33,321 nucleotides of DNA, taken from Bacteroides sp. SM23_62_1 (GTDB lineage: Bacteria > Bacteroidota > Bacteroidia > Bacteroidales > SM23-62). The stretch is from NCBI GenBank assembly GCA_001304505.1, contig LJUQ01000017.1, positions 1 to 33,321 on the forward strand, given 5' to 3'. The notes below the pieces were generated by a model. The model saw only the letters and a program-made list of their open reading frames with translations, did not search any database and was not told the origin of the DNA. This document shows, in pieces, positions 6,713 to 15,164 of this stretch. Every line of letters begins with the position of its first letter. Position 1 is the first letter of the stretch. The position numbers were made by a program, and so were the translations under genes.

Positions 6713-9700
6713 ATGGCAGAAAAAAAGAATTTTATAACATGTGATGGCAATCAGGCTGCATCGCATGTTGCTTATATGTTCAGTGAGGTTGCTGCCATTT
6801 ATCCAATCACTCCATCATCCAATATGGCGGAGAATGTGGATGAGTGGGCCGCATTTGGAAGAAAAAACATTTTCGGAGAAACGGTTCAGGTGGTCGAAAT
6901 GCAATCGGAAGGTGGGGCAGCAGGAGCAGTGCATGGGTCATTACAGGCAGGAGTACTGACGACAACATTTACTGCCTCACAGGGTTTGCTGCTGATGATA
7001 CCGAACATGTATAAGATCTCAGGCGAATTGTTGCCGGGTGTATTTCATGTCTCCGCTCGCAGTCTGGCAGCACAGGCACTTTCCATTTTCGGGGATCACA
7101 GTGATGTGATGAGCACAAGGCATACCGGATTTGCCATGATTGCAACAGGAGGTGTCCAGGAAATCATGGATATAGGAGGTGTTGCCCATCTGGCAGCAAT
7201 CAAATCAAGGGTGCCCTTTTTACACTTCTTTGATGGTTTCAGAACATCTCATGAGGTGCAGAAAGTTGAAGCACCGACCAACGAACAGATGGTAAAACTC
7301 CTGGATTACAAAGCCCTGCAGGAATTCAGGAATCGTGCCCTGAATCCTGAACACCCGGTGACAAGAGGAACAGCACAGAATCCGGATATATATTTCCAGG
7401 CTCGTGAGGCAGCCAACCGCTTCTATGAAGTTATACCTGATATCGTCGAAGAATACATGCAGGAGATTACCAAGATGACCGGCAGGGAGTATCATCCCTT
7501 TACTTATTATGGCGCGCAGGATGCTGAAAATATTATTATTGCAATGGGTTCTGTTACGGAAACCATAAGGGAAACAGTCGATTATCTGCGGGAGCAGGGG
7601 AAAAAGGTTGGTTTATTAACGGTCCATCTGTACAGGCCATTCAGTGTAAAATATTTCTTTAAAGTATTACCACCCACCGTTAAAAAAATTGCAGTTCTTG
7701 ACAGGACAAAAGAACCGGGAGCAAATGGTGAACCATTATACCTTGATGTAAGAGATCTGTTTTATAGGAAAGATAATACCCCGCTAATTGTAGGTGGCCG
7801 CTATGGTCTGAGTTCAAAAGATACCACTCCTGCAATGATCATCTCTGTCTTTAATAACCTGGAACTGCCAGAACCGAAAAACAGGTTTACAGTGGGAATT
7901 ATAGATGATGTTACCTATACCTCCCTGCCGTTGTTCTCTGAAATCAGTGCCGTCCCCCAGGGTACATATGAGGCTAAATTCTACGGCATAGGAGCAGATG
8001 GTACTGTTGGGGCGAATAAGAACAGTATTAAGATTATTGGTGAATCAACAGATAAATTCTGCCAGGCATATTTTGCATATGATTCAAAGAAATCAGGAGG
8101 TATCACGATCTCGCACCTCAGGTTTGGCAACCATCCTATACGGTCGACATACTATGTAGGCACTCCCAATTTCGTTGCATGTCATGTTCCATCCTACCTG
8201 GATAAATATGATATGCTGAAGGGTTTAAAGAAGGGGGGGACATTTCTTCTGAATACAATATGGAATGTGGAGGAGACCAAAAAAAGATTGCCTGATCATA
8301 TGAAAAAGTATCTTGCTGACCATGATATTAAATTTTATATCATCGATGCAACAAGGATAGCTGAAGAGATCGGGCTTGGGACCCGTACCAATACCATTAT
8401 GCAATCCGCATTCTTTAAGATTTCACAGGTCATACCGTATGAACAGGCTGTGGATGAAATGAGAAAATTTATTGTAAAAAGTTATGGACGAAAAGGAGAG
8501 GATGTTGTCAGGATGAACTATGCTGCGGTTGAGCGGGGCGGTGAAATAGAACAGGTGGAGGTCCCAAAAGAATGGAGTAATATAAAAGTGACCACCCAGC
8601 CTGTTGATGAAGTCCTCCCGGAATTTGTCAGGGATGTTGCCCTGCCAATGAACCAGCTGAAAGGAGATGATCTTCCTGTCAGTGCCTTTCTGGACAGGGA
8701 GGATGGAACATTTCCTGCAGGCACCACTACATGGGAAAAGAGAGGTATTGCCGTGAACGTACCTGAATGGCAGCCTGAGGAATGCATTCAGTGTAACCAG
8801 TGTTCATATGTTTGCCCGCATGCCGTAATACGTCCTTTCCTGCTCGATGAGAAAGAGGTGAAAAACAAACCTTCAGGAATGGCTACTGTTGAAACAAAGG
8901 GAAAAGGATTTGAAGGCTACCAATACAGGATCCAGATCAGTGTGCTGGATTGTACAGGCTGTGGTAATTGTGCCGATGTTTGTCCCGCCAAAGAAAAAGC
9001 CTTGATTATGAAACCACTTGGAACACAGATGAAAGAGATGGATAACTGGGATTATATCAGCAAAAATGTAACATATAAAGACTCCGTGGCAGATAAGTAC
9101 AAAACTGTTAAAAACAGTCAGTTTGCACAACCATTATTTGAATATTCAGGTGCCTGTGCCGGTTGTGGTGAGACACCATATGTTAAACTGCTTACCCAGT
9201 TATATGGCGACAGGATGATGATCGCAAATGCAACCGGTTGCAGTTCTATATGGGGTGGTTCGGCTCCGTCAACACCATATACCGTAAATTCAGAAGGAAA
9301 AGGCCCTGCATGGGCAAATTCATTGTTTGAGGATAATGCAGAATATGGTTTCGGAATGGTGCTGGGTGTAAACAAAATGAGGAAAAGAATAGCTGAGAAA
9401 ATGAAACAGGCCATTCAGGATGGTGTTCCTGAAAAATCAAAGGAAGTATTTCTGGAATGGATTGAAAATATAAATATCGCAGAAAAATCAAAAGAGGTCT
9501 CACCCAGAGTTATTGAAGCATGCAAAAAAGAAAACCATCCAATCGCTAAAGAAATTCTTGCTCTTGAACAATACCTTGTCAAAAAATCTGTATGGGTAAT
9601 TGGCGGTGACGGATGGGCTTATGATATCGGCTATGGAGGACTCGATCATGTGATCGCTTCGGGCGAAGATATCAATATGCTGGTCCTAGATACAGAAGTA

Positions 9701-10252
9701 TATTCGAATACAGGAGGACAATCATCCAAATCAACACCCGTTGGAGCAGTAGCTAAATTTGCCGCTTCAGGTAAAAAGGTCAGGAAGAAAGACCTTGGTA
9801 TGATGGCAATGACATACGGATATGTGTATGTAGCCCAGGTGGCTATGGGAGCAAGCCATTCACAATTGTTTAAAGCAATCAGGGAGGCTGAGGAGTATCC
9901 CGGCCCATCTATCATCATAGCCTATTCAACTTGCATCAATCATGGATTGAGATCAGGAATGGACAAATCGCAGGAACAGATGAACAGGGCTGTTGAATGT
10001 GGATTCTGGCACCTGTACCGCTTTAATCCATTGCTGGAAAAAGAAGGAAAAAATCCGTTTATACTCGATTCAAAAGAACCTGACTGGTCAAAATTTCAGG
10101 AATTTCTCTCTTCCGAGGTAAGATTTACATCTCTTAAGAAATCATTCCCTGAGGAAGCAGCAGTCCTGTTCAAGGAGGCCGAAGAAAATGCAAAGTGGAG
10201 ATATAAGAGTTATAAAAGAATGGCTTCTATGGATTATTCAGTAGCTGAGTAA
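6713..10252 (+). CDS. nifJ: Pyruvate:ferredoxin (flavodoxin) oxidoreductase, single-chain
   Basis: A 1179-residue homodimeric-type PFOR, the usual length of the fused enzyme. It converts pyruvate and CoA to acetyl-CoA, CO2 and reduced ferredoxin, a cytoplasmic reaction central to anaerobic metabolism. In order: the pyrimidine-binding domain with AAIYPITPSSNMAENVDEWA, the transketolase C-like domain, the gamma domain (GIGADGTVGANKNSIKII), and a two-cluster ferredoxin domain (CIQCNQCSYVCP and CTGCGNCADVCP). The TPP domain follows, with CAGCGETPYVKLL, NATGCSSIWGGSAPSTPYT, GDGWAYDIGYGGLDHV and the Mg/TPP stretch LDTEVYSNTGGQ. The extra C-terminal cysteine (IIAYSTCINHG) is also present. Preceded by the rho terminator and followed by its own hairpin and terminator, it is probably monocistronic. 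All cofactor ligands I can check are intact. Confidence 0.97.
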   Translation: MAEKKNFITCDGNQAASHVAYMFSEVAAIYPITPSSNMAENVDEWAAFGRKNIFGETVQVVEMQSEGGAAGAVHGSLQAGVLTTTFTASQGLLLMIPNMYKISGELLPGVFHVSARSLAAQALSIFGDHSDVMSTRHTGFAMIATGGVQEIMDIGGVAHLAAIKSRVPFLHFFDGFRTSHEVQKVEAPTNEQMVKLLDYKALQEFRNRALNPEHPVTRGTAQNPDIYFQAREAANRFYEVIPDIVEEYMQEITKMTGREYHPFTYYGAQDAENIIIAMGSVTETIRETVDYLREQGKKVGLLTVHLYRPFSVKYFFKVLPPTVKKIAVLDRTKEPGANGEPLYLDVRDLFYRKDNTPLIVGGRYGLSSKDTTPAMIISVFNNLELPEPKNRFTVGIIDDVTYTSLPLFSEISAVPQGTYEAKFYGIGADGTVGANKNSIKIIGESTDKFCQAYFAYDSKKSGGITISHLRFGNHPIRSTYYVGTPNFVACHVPSYLDKYDMLKGLKKGGTFLLNTIWNVEETKKRLPDHMKKYLADHDIKFYIIDATRIAEEIGLGTRTNTIMQSAFFKISQVIPYEQAVDEMRKFIVKSYGRKGEDVVRMNYAAVERGGEIEQVEVPKEWSNIKVTTQPVDEVLPEFVRDVALPMNQLKGDDLPVSAFLDREDGTFPAGTTTWEKRGIAVNVPEWQPEECIQCNQCSYVCPHAVIRPFLLDEKEVKNKPSGMATVETKGKGFEGYQYRIQISVLDCTGCGNCADVCPAKEKALIMKPLGTQMKEMDNWDYISKNVTYKDSVADKYKTVKNSQFAQPLFEYSGACAGCGETPYVKLLTQLYGDRMMIANATGCSSIWGGSAPSTPYTVNSEGKGPAWANSLFEDNAEYGFGMVLGVNKMRKRIAEKMKQAIQDGVPEKSKEVFLEWIENINIAEKSKEVSPRVIEACKKENHPIAKEILALEQYLVKKSVWVIGGDGWAYDIGYGGLDHVIASGEDINMLVLDTEVYSNTGGQSSKSTPVGAVAKFAASGKKVRKKDLGMMAMTYGYVYVAQVAMGASHSQLFKAIREAEEYPGPSIIIAYSTCINHGLRSGMDKSQEQMNRAVECGFWHLYRFNPLLEKEGKNPFILDSKEPDWSKFQEFLSSEVRFTSLKKSFPEEAAVLFKEAEENAKWRYKSYKRMASMDYSVAE

Positions 10253-10338
10253 TTAATCCAAGTTACGAGTTACAAGGTACTCGTTGCATGTTAATGTATA
10301 TTAGATCAACAAATTTAAGCTTTACAGCAGGGAATTCC

Positions 10339-10390
10339 CATGAACTTTTTTCATGAGTCTTTGAATAGTTTTTCATGAAAAAAGTTCGTG
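10339..10390. repeat. 18-bp inverted repeat downstream of nifJ
   Basis: CATGAACTTTTTTCATGA at 10339-10356 pairs with TCATGAAAAAAGTTCGTG at 10373-10390, with one wobble, across a 16-base loop. It lies 32 bases before the intrinsic terminator. A second small hairpin (ACGAGT/ACTCGT) lies just upstream near 10264-10283. It may protect the 3' end of the nifJ transcript or be an operator or mobile-repeat remnant. Confidence 0.7.
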
Positions 10391-10421
10391 TACGTTTATA
10401 TATTAAATATTGGTTAAAATA

Positions 10422-10450
10422 AACCTCACCTTAAGGATGAGGTTTTTTTT
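10422..10450 (+). terminator. Rho-independent terminator between nifJ and ruvX
   Basis: AACCTCACC (10422-10430), a TTAA loop, then GGATGAGGTT running into a run of eight or more Ts. The stem is 9 pairs with one bulged base. It closes the nifJ transcript. Confidence 0.9.
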
Positions 10451-10462
10451 ATATTTATTTTG

Positions 10463-10470
10463 TAATTTTG
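10463..10470 (+). promoter_or_regulatory. Possible -7 box for ruvX-def
   Basis: TAATTTTG matches TAnnTTTG exactly. It lies between the nifJ terminator and the ruvX start, leaving a leader of about 20 bases. No TTTG is found at the expected distance upstream, only the terminator T-run. Confidence 0.35.
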
Positions 10471-10499
10471 TTATCTTAAATCAGTTTAAATAAAAAGAA

Positions 10500-10913
10500 T
10501 TGGGCAGGGTATTGGCACTGGACTATGGTAAAAAAAGAGTGGGGGTCGCTGTTACAGATCCTTTGAAAATCACTGCGAATGGTCTTACAACGGTGGATAC
10601 CAGGCATATCAAAGAATTTATATCAGATTACATTGCAAAGGAACAAATTGAATGCCTGATCGTTGGCCAACCAATACAGATGAATTATCAGATCTCTGAG
10701 GCTGAAAAGTACATTGAACCCTTTTTGAAGTGGTTCAGAGATAAATATCCTGAAATCAGAATTGAAAGAATAGACGAACGATATACTTCAAAAATGGCAC
10801 ATAAAGCTATGATTGAAGGAGGAATGCGGAAAATGGCCAGAAGGGATAAAGCAATGGTGGATAAGATCAGTGCGGTTATCATTCTTCAATCATACCTTGG
10901 TTTAAAAAAATAA
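10500..10913 (+). CDS. ruvX: Putative pre-16S rRNA nuclease / Holliday junction resolvase-like YqgF
   Basis: A 137-residue RNase H-fold protein of the YqgF/RuvX family, which matures the 5' end of 16S rRNA. It shows the N-terminal LALDYGKKRVGVAVTDP with the metal-binding Asp, CLIVGQPIQMN in the middle, IDERYTSKMA, and the closing DKISAVIILQSYL with the last acidic metal ligand. The start codon is TTG at 10500: an in-frame TAA lies at 10491-10493 and no ATG occurs before the conserved LALDYG motif. The def gene starts 8 bases after the stop, so the two form an operon for ribosome and nascent-protein maturation. Confidence 0.93.
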   Translation: MGRVLALDYGKKRVGVAVTDPLKITANGLTTVDTRHIKEFISDYIAKEQIECLIVGQPIQMNYQISEAEKYIEPFLKWFRDKYPEIRIERIDERYTSKMAHKAMIEGGMRKMARRDKAMVDKISAVIILQSYLGLKK

Positions 10914-10921
10914 TTTGATTT

Positions 10922-11482
10922 ATGACGTATCCAATACATGTATACGGAATGCCGGTGTTGAGAAAAAAGGCTGCCGAAATTAAGAAAGATCACGAAGAAC
11001 TCAACCAGTTGATTGATAATATGTATGAAACTCTCTATCAAGCTGATGGAATTGGCCTGGCCGCTCCACAGATTGGAAAGTCACTCAGGTTAATTGTAGT
11101 TGATGGAACAACAATTAATAATGAGGAAGATCCCGAACTGAAAGATTTTAAAAAAGTATTCATCAATCCATATATTACCGAAGAAGACGGGGATGAATGG
11201 GAGTTTAATGAAGGCTGCCTGAGCCTGCCAAATATCAGAGAGGATGTCAAACGTAAGTCCAGAATCAGGTTACAATACTATGATCAGGATTTTAATTTTC
11301 ACAATGAACATCTTGAAGGTATACGTGCACGTATCCTGCAGCACGAAGTGGATCATCTGAACGGAATACTTTTCATTGACAAATTACAACCTTTGAAAAA
11401 AAGACTTCTGAACGGGAAACTCAGGGAAATTTCAAAGGGTAAAGCGGAGATAAATTACAAAATCGTATATCCGAAGAGATAG
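10922..11482 (+). CDS. def: Peptide deformylase
   Basis: A 186-residue metalloenzyme that removes the N-formyl group from nascent proteins. All three family motifs are present: GIGLAAPQIG (about 43-52, Gln near 50), EGCLSLP (about 97-103, metal-binding Cys near 99) and HEVDHLNG (about 141-148, two His ligands and the catalytic Glu). The length is normal. Co-transcribed with ruvX, 8 bases apart. The 117-base gap after it has no obvious terminator and faces the convergent flavoprotein gene. Two short stretches there (around 11497 and 11548) resemble the 3' end of that gene, suggesting small local duplications. Confidence 0.97.
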   Translation: MTYPIHVYGMPVLRKKAAEIKKDHEELNQLIDNMYETLYQADGIGLAAPQIGKSLRLIVVDGTTINNEEDPELKDFKKVFINPYITEEDGDEWEFNEGCLSLPNIREDVKRKSRIRLQYYDQDFNFHNEHLEGIRARILQHEVDHLNGILFIDKLQPLKKRLLNGKLREISKGKAEINYKIVYPKR

Positions 11483-11599
11483 CTATTTTTATTTTCTACA
11501 GTTTCTTGAATTAATGTAGCAAGTACTCACTGTCACAATCTTCATACAATAATCCTTGTAGTGTCCCTTTTAAAATCCGGTCTCCGGTCGTTACCCTTC

Positions 11600-12613
11600 C
11601 TACAATAATCCCTGTTTCTTGAAAATATCTTCCGATTTTAATAAAAGATCAACATACTGGGCCCTTTTGTATACGAATGGATCATTAGTGTTTTTATCGG
11701 AAAGGCTTCCCTTAAAATCCTTTAATGAATTATAATTTTTGGATTTCATCCATGACTCTATATCACTAAGCATTTTGGTGATATGTTCAATTTTATTTTT
11801 GTACAGTGTACCTACTACCTGTACACAATCTGCTCCGGCGAGAATCATCTTTATTACGTCTTCCCCGTTATAAATCCCTGTATTGCTGCAGATTCCTGCT
11901 TTAATTTTGCCATGCAGCAATCCGGCAAATCTTAGTGGAAGTTTATTATCTTCCTCAGAACTCAGGGGGAAATTGGTTACGTGTTTTTCACTGTTTAGAT
12001 CGATATCTGGCTGAAAAAGCCTGTTGAAGAGAACAAAAGCATCAACACCGGTCTTATCCATTTTACTGATAACATTTAAAGGATTGGAATAGAATGTACT
12101 GAGCTTCACGCTGATCGGTATAGAAATGCTGCTTTTTATTTCTTTTAATATTCCAATCTGTTCCTGTTCCAGTGATTCACCTGAAATGTTCACGTCCTTT
12201 GGTACAGCATAGAAGTTTATTTCAAGTCCGTCGATCCCTGTGTCCTCTAGAAGTTTGGCATATTCCAGCCAGGTTTCCTTAAAGATTGCGTTCAGGCTGG
12301 CAATGACCGGAATACTTATGGATTCCTTTATCTTTTTAACCATCATCAAATGTTCTCTCGGCCCTGCATGTTCAAGCGTGGGAAATAGGCTGGTCATTTC
12401 TGCATGCCTGTCACTGTATTCACCCAATTCCTCTTCCATCTGGAGGGATTCCAGCTGGATCTGTTCCTCAAACAGAGATTTAACCACAATAGCGGCAGCA
12501 CCGGCATCTTCCATCCTTTTGACATGATCAGGTCTGGTAACAAGATTACTCGCACCCACAATGATTGGGTTTTTAAGCTCCAAACCCATGTAATGTGTTT
12601 TCAGGTTTATCAT
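11600..12613 (-). CDS. Dihydroorotate dehydrogenase-like flavoprotein, catalytic base apparently absent
   Basis: A 337-residue FMN TIM-barrel protein resembling class 1 dihydroorotate dehydrogenases. The N-terminal strand LELKNPIIVGASNLVTRPDH and the C-terminal phosphate-binding SNTGIYNGEDVIKMILAGAD followed by CVQVVGTLYKN are intact. At the position of the catalytic Cys/Ser loop (NLSCPN in class 1A) this protein reads LEINFYAVPKDVNISG, with no Cys or Ser at the equivalent site. It may therefore not oxidise dihydroorotate. Such proteins are usually annotated 'dihydroorotate dehydrogenase-like' and, from memory, are often found near nifJ, as here. It is a single gene, divergent from comEC; ATG at 12613 gives the family start. 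Confidence 0.85.
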   Translation of the reverse strand: MINLKTHYMGLELKNPIIVGASNLVTRPDHVKRMEDAGAAAIVVKSLFEEQIQLESLQMEEELGEYSDRHAEMTSLFPTLEHAGPREHLMMVKKIKESISIPVIASLNAIFKETWLEYAKLLEDTGIDGLEINFYAVPKDVNISGESLEQEQIGILKEIKSSISIPISVKLSTFYSNPLNVISKMDKTGVDAFVLFNRLFQPDIDLNSEKHVTNFPLSSEEDNKLPLRFAGLLHGKIKAGICSNTGIYNGEDVIKMILAGADCVQVVGTLYKNKIEHITKMLSDIESWMKSKNYNSLKDFKGSLSDKNTNDPFVYKRAQYVDLLLKSEDIFKKQGLL

Positions 12614-12677
12614 AACTCATTGATTTATAATTCGATTAGACAGCATCACGGAAAGTACATTCCCGGTTGTTCGGTTT

Positions 12678-12685
12678 CAAAAATA
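12678..12685 (-). promoter_or_regulatory. Possible -7 box for the flavoprotein gene
   Basis: On the minus strand TATTTTTG matches TAnnTTTG exactly, about 65 bases before the ATG at 12613 in the divergent gap. No TTTG sits at the expected upstream distance, so it is weak evidence. Confidence 0.3.
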
Positions 12686-12761
12686 GAGAAAATTATCAAC
12701 ACTCGACCGATAATACTTCCTTTTTTTCATCAATATAAAGGAAGACCATAAACCGGTATTG

Positions 12762-14861
12762 ATGATTTATTTTGATTTCAAAAAGATACCTTTCCTTCGT
12801 ATCCTGTTACCACTTCTGATCGGTGTTCTGATTCAGAAAAAGGCAGATGTTGATTTGCATATTATCCTGCCGGGGATGATAATGCTTTTTCTTTTCATAG
12901 TGCTATACCAAAAATATTGGAAGAGAAAGGGTTATCGCAGGGAAAGTATATTCGGCATACCTGTTTCGATGTTGTTATTACTGGGAGGAATGGCACTGCT
13001 GAAAGATAATACAATTGCCGGTGAACCTGAAAGGATCAGGCTTGGGACGGTAGCGCTTATACCTGTTGAAAAGGGAAAAACATACAAACTCATTCTGGAC
13101 AGGCTGTGGGAGAGAAGACCGTCGGGTTGGTGCCCTCAGGATGGCAGGATTATATTGTATATTGAAAAAAGTATCCGATTGGATCATGTAGAACCGGGTG
13201 ACAGGCTGGTATTTAATTGCCCCCTTAAACAGATTGACCTTCCAGCCAATCCAATGGAATTTGATTACAGGAGATATTGCGAGATTCACGGTGTATACTG
13301 GATTGGTTACCTGGATAACAAAAACTGGAAACAGCTGAAAGGCAATGCTAAAATTCAAACTGTTTTTATACCTGAGAGAATCAGGATGAAACTTTTGAAA
13401 TTCATTGATGGTTATAATTTACAAAACAGTGAGCTTGCTACTTCCTTGTTGCTTGGTTACAGGGAAAATCTTGAGGAGCAGCAGAAGCTTGAATTTACTG
13501 CTTCCGGTGCTATGCATATCCTGGCTGTATCAGGATTGCATGTTGGGATCATCTACGGCATATTGATGTTTATTTTCAAACCCTGTTTCCGTAAAAAACC
13601 TGAATCTTCATTTTTCATAATCACTCCCTGTATCTGGACCTATGCTTTTCTGACCGGACTGACACCGTCGGTAACTAGAGCCTCCCTGATGTTATCATTG
13701 TACATGGTATCGAGAATAATGAAACGGAAATCCAGCCTGATCCATATTGTTTTTTTCAGCGCATTTCTGATGATACTTATCAATCCCCACATTGTTTTCC
13801 GGGTATCATTTCAACTTTCTTTCATGGCCATAACAGGTATCAGTGTTCTTTTCCAGGACTTATATGCTTTTTTAAAGACAGGCAACTGGCTGATTAATAA
13901 AGTCATAGGACTAACCTGCATATCTTTTTCCGCACAACTTTTTACTGTTCCTCTATCGTTATACTATTTTCACCAGTTTCCCCATTATTTTCTGTTCACA
14001 AATCTTTTAGTAATACCTCTGGCGGCAATGATCCTGTATTCAGGATGTATGTTTTTTTTATTCTCATTTTTACCGCCGGTATCATCTTTCTTTGCCGTTA
14101 TTCTTGACATTCTGACAGGTGCATTACAAAGCATTACAAAACTGATCAGTTCTCTTCCATATTCATCTACAGCCAATATTGGAGTTGATATTTTTGATAT
14201 TATTCTCCTGTATATAATCCTGATTTCGCTGATTGTATTTTTCCATAAAAAATCCGCACCAGCAATGTTTATTGCATTATTGATAACAGCAACTATTGTA
14301 GGGAAATTTTGTTATGAAAAGATCCTTCAGCAAAAGCAGAATAAGGTATTGATTTGTTCAATAGAAGGAACGACTGTACTTAATTTTATTGATGGTGACC
14401 TGAATTTCGTGGCGACAGATGATACGAGCTGGATTAACCGTGAAAGGATCAACTACCATATTAAACCATACTGGATACACTCCGGTTTAAAAGAGCCGGT
14501 ATTTATTAGTTTAAGTGGTTATTCAACAGGTCCGGTTGATCAATCAGGAACTATCAGGACATGGGCGCGACAAGAAGACCTGATATTTATTCAGTTTTTC
14601 AATACAAGAATCGGAGTATTGTCTCATCATCCCCTATTTAACGGGCATAATCACAGACCACTGAAGCTTGACCTGCTTCTCATCAACTCTTCCGGGTATG
14701 TTGATCTAAGTGAAGTTATTCTGTATATCCAACCTGAAAGGATCATTATCGATCGCCGTGTACCTTACTGGCTATCAGCAAAACTGGAATCCCAATGTGA
14801 TAAACTAAATATTCCTTATCATACCGTTTTAAGTGCGGGATGTTATTTGATGGAGGAATGA
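12762..14861 (+). CDS. comEC: ComEC/Rec2-family DNA uptake channel protein
   Basis: A polytopic inner-membrane protein of about 699 residues. ComEC/Rec2 carries single-stranded DNA across the cytoplasmic membrane during natural transformation. After two or three N-terminal membrane helices comes a soluble DUF4131-like OB-fold part (about 70-205, with NPMEFDYRRYCEIHGVYWIG). The competence core opens with the hallmark SGAMHILAVSGLHVGIIYGI near 247-266, followed by many helices (GLTPSVTRASLMLSLYM, NPHIVFRVSFQLSFMAITG). The last ~170 residues occupy the place of the metallo-beta-lactamase domain but show no HxHxDH zinc motif, so that nuclease-like domain is degenerate or divergent. A TTG directly before the ATG could extend it by one residue; ATG at 12762 is preferred. 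No other competence genes are in the window. Confidence 0.9.
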   Translation: MIYFDFKKIPFLRILLPLLIGVLIQKKADVDLHIILPGMIMLFLFIVLYQKYWKRKGYRRESIFGIPVSMLLLLGGMALLKDNTIAGEPERIRLGTVALIPVEKGKTYKLILDRLWERRPSGWCPQDGRIILYIEKSIRLDHVEPGDRLVFNCPLKQIDLPANPMEFDYRRYCEIHGVYWIGYLDNKNWKQLKGNAKIQTVFIPERIRMKLLKFIDGYNLQNSELATSLLLGYRENLEEQQKLEFTASGAMHILAVSGLHVGIIYGILMFIFKPCFRKKPESSFFIITPCIWTYAFLTGLTPSVTRASLMLSLYMVSRIMKRKSSLIHIVFFSAFLMILINPHIVFRVSFQLSFMAITGISVLFQDLYAFLKTGNWLINKVIGLTCISFSAQLFTVPLSLYYFHQFPHYFLFTNLLVIPLAAMILYSGCMFFLFSFLPPVSSFFAVILDILTGALQSITKLISSLPYSSTANIGVDIFDIILLYIILISLIVFFHKKSAPAMFIALLITATIVGKFCYEKILQQKQNKVLICSIEGTTVLNFIDGDLNFVATDDTSWINRERINYHIKPYWIHSGLKEPVFISLSGYSTGPVDQSGTIRTWARQEDLIFIQFFNTRIGVLSHHPLFNGHNHRPLKLDLLLINSSGYVDLSEVILYIQPERIIIDRRVPYWLSAKLESQCDKLNIPYHTVLSAGCYLMEE

Positions 14862-14873
14862 TGGGGAATAGTG

Positions 14874-14905
14874 TATTTGTATATTTGTATATTGGTATAT
14901 TGGTG
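14874..14905. repeat. Imperfect 8-bp tandem array (TATTTGTA type)
   Basis: Four consecutive octamers starting at 14874: TATTTGTA, TATTTGTA, TATTGGTA, TATTGGTG. A GT-rich stretch follows. It lies just after the comEC stop. Confidence 0.8.
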
Positions 14906-14938
14906 TGTGTGGGTGGTGTATTTTGGGTATTGCATGAA

Positions 14939-14970
14939 GGAATAATGGAATAATGGAATGATGGGATGAT
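14939..14970. repeat. Imperfect 8-bp tandem array (GGAATAAT type)
   Basis: Four consecutive octamers starting at 14939: GGAATAAT, GGAATAAT, GGAATGAT, GGGATGAT, then a partial GGAATTCA. The unit differs from the array 35 bases upstream but the period is the same. Confidence 0.8.
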
Positions 14971-15127
14971 GGAATTCAAAGGGCATTGGTTCAATCCGTT
15001 GTGTGGTTGGTTACCCGAGATGGATGATCACACATATACTCATTTTATTATTTTGACAAATAGCCTTATTAGTTGAAAAAAACATTGCCGGATTAGTATA
15101 TTCATCAATTTATATATTATTTTGCTA

Positions 15128-15135
15128 TAGATTTG
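15128..15135 (+). promoter_or_regulatory. Possible -7 box for trkA-trkH
   Basis: TAGATTTG matches TAnnTTTG exactly, 29 bases before the trkA ATG. This is the usual distance for a start site about 7 bases downstream and a leader near 23 bases. The upstream TTTG is not evident. Confidence 0.4.
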
Positions 15136-15164
15136 GTAAGAATCATAAACTATCTGGTCAGCTT

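Larger units (their letters stand above)
14862..15164. other. comEC-trkA intergenic region with two tandem arrays
   Basis: About 300 bases without a gene. The first third is two short-period repeat arrays, listed separately. The rest is AT-rich and leads to the trkA promoter. No terminator hairpin with a T-run is visible after comEC. Open frames crossing it on the minus strand are repeat translations. Confidence 0.6.

Noticed and set aside
14746-14994. Minus-strand frame of 82 codons at the end of comEC
   Set aside because: The translation is repeated Ser-Ile-Ile-Pro and Tyr-Lys-Tyr-Thr from tandem arrays and then overlaps comEC antisense.
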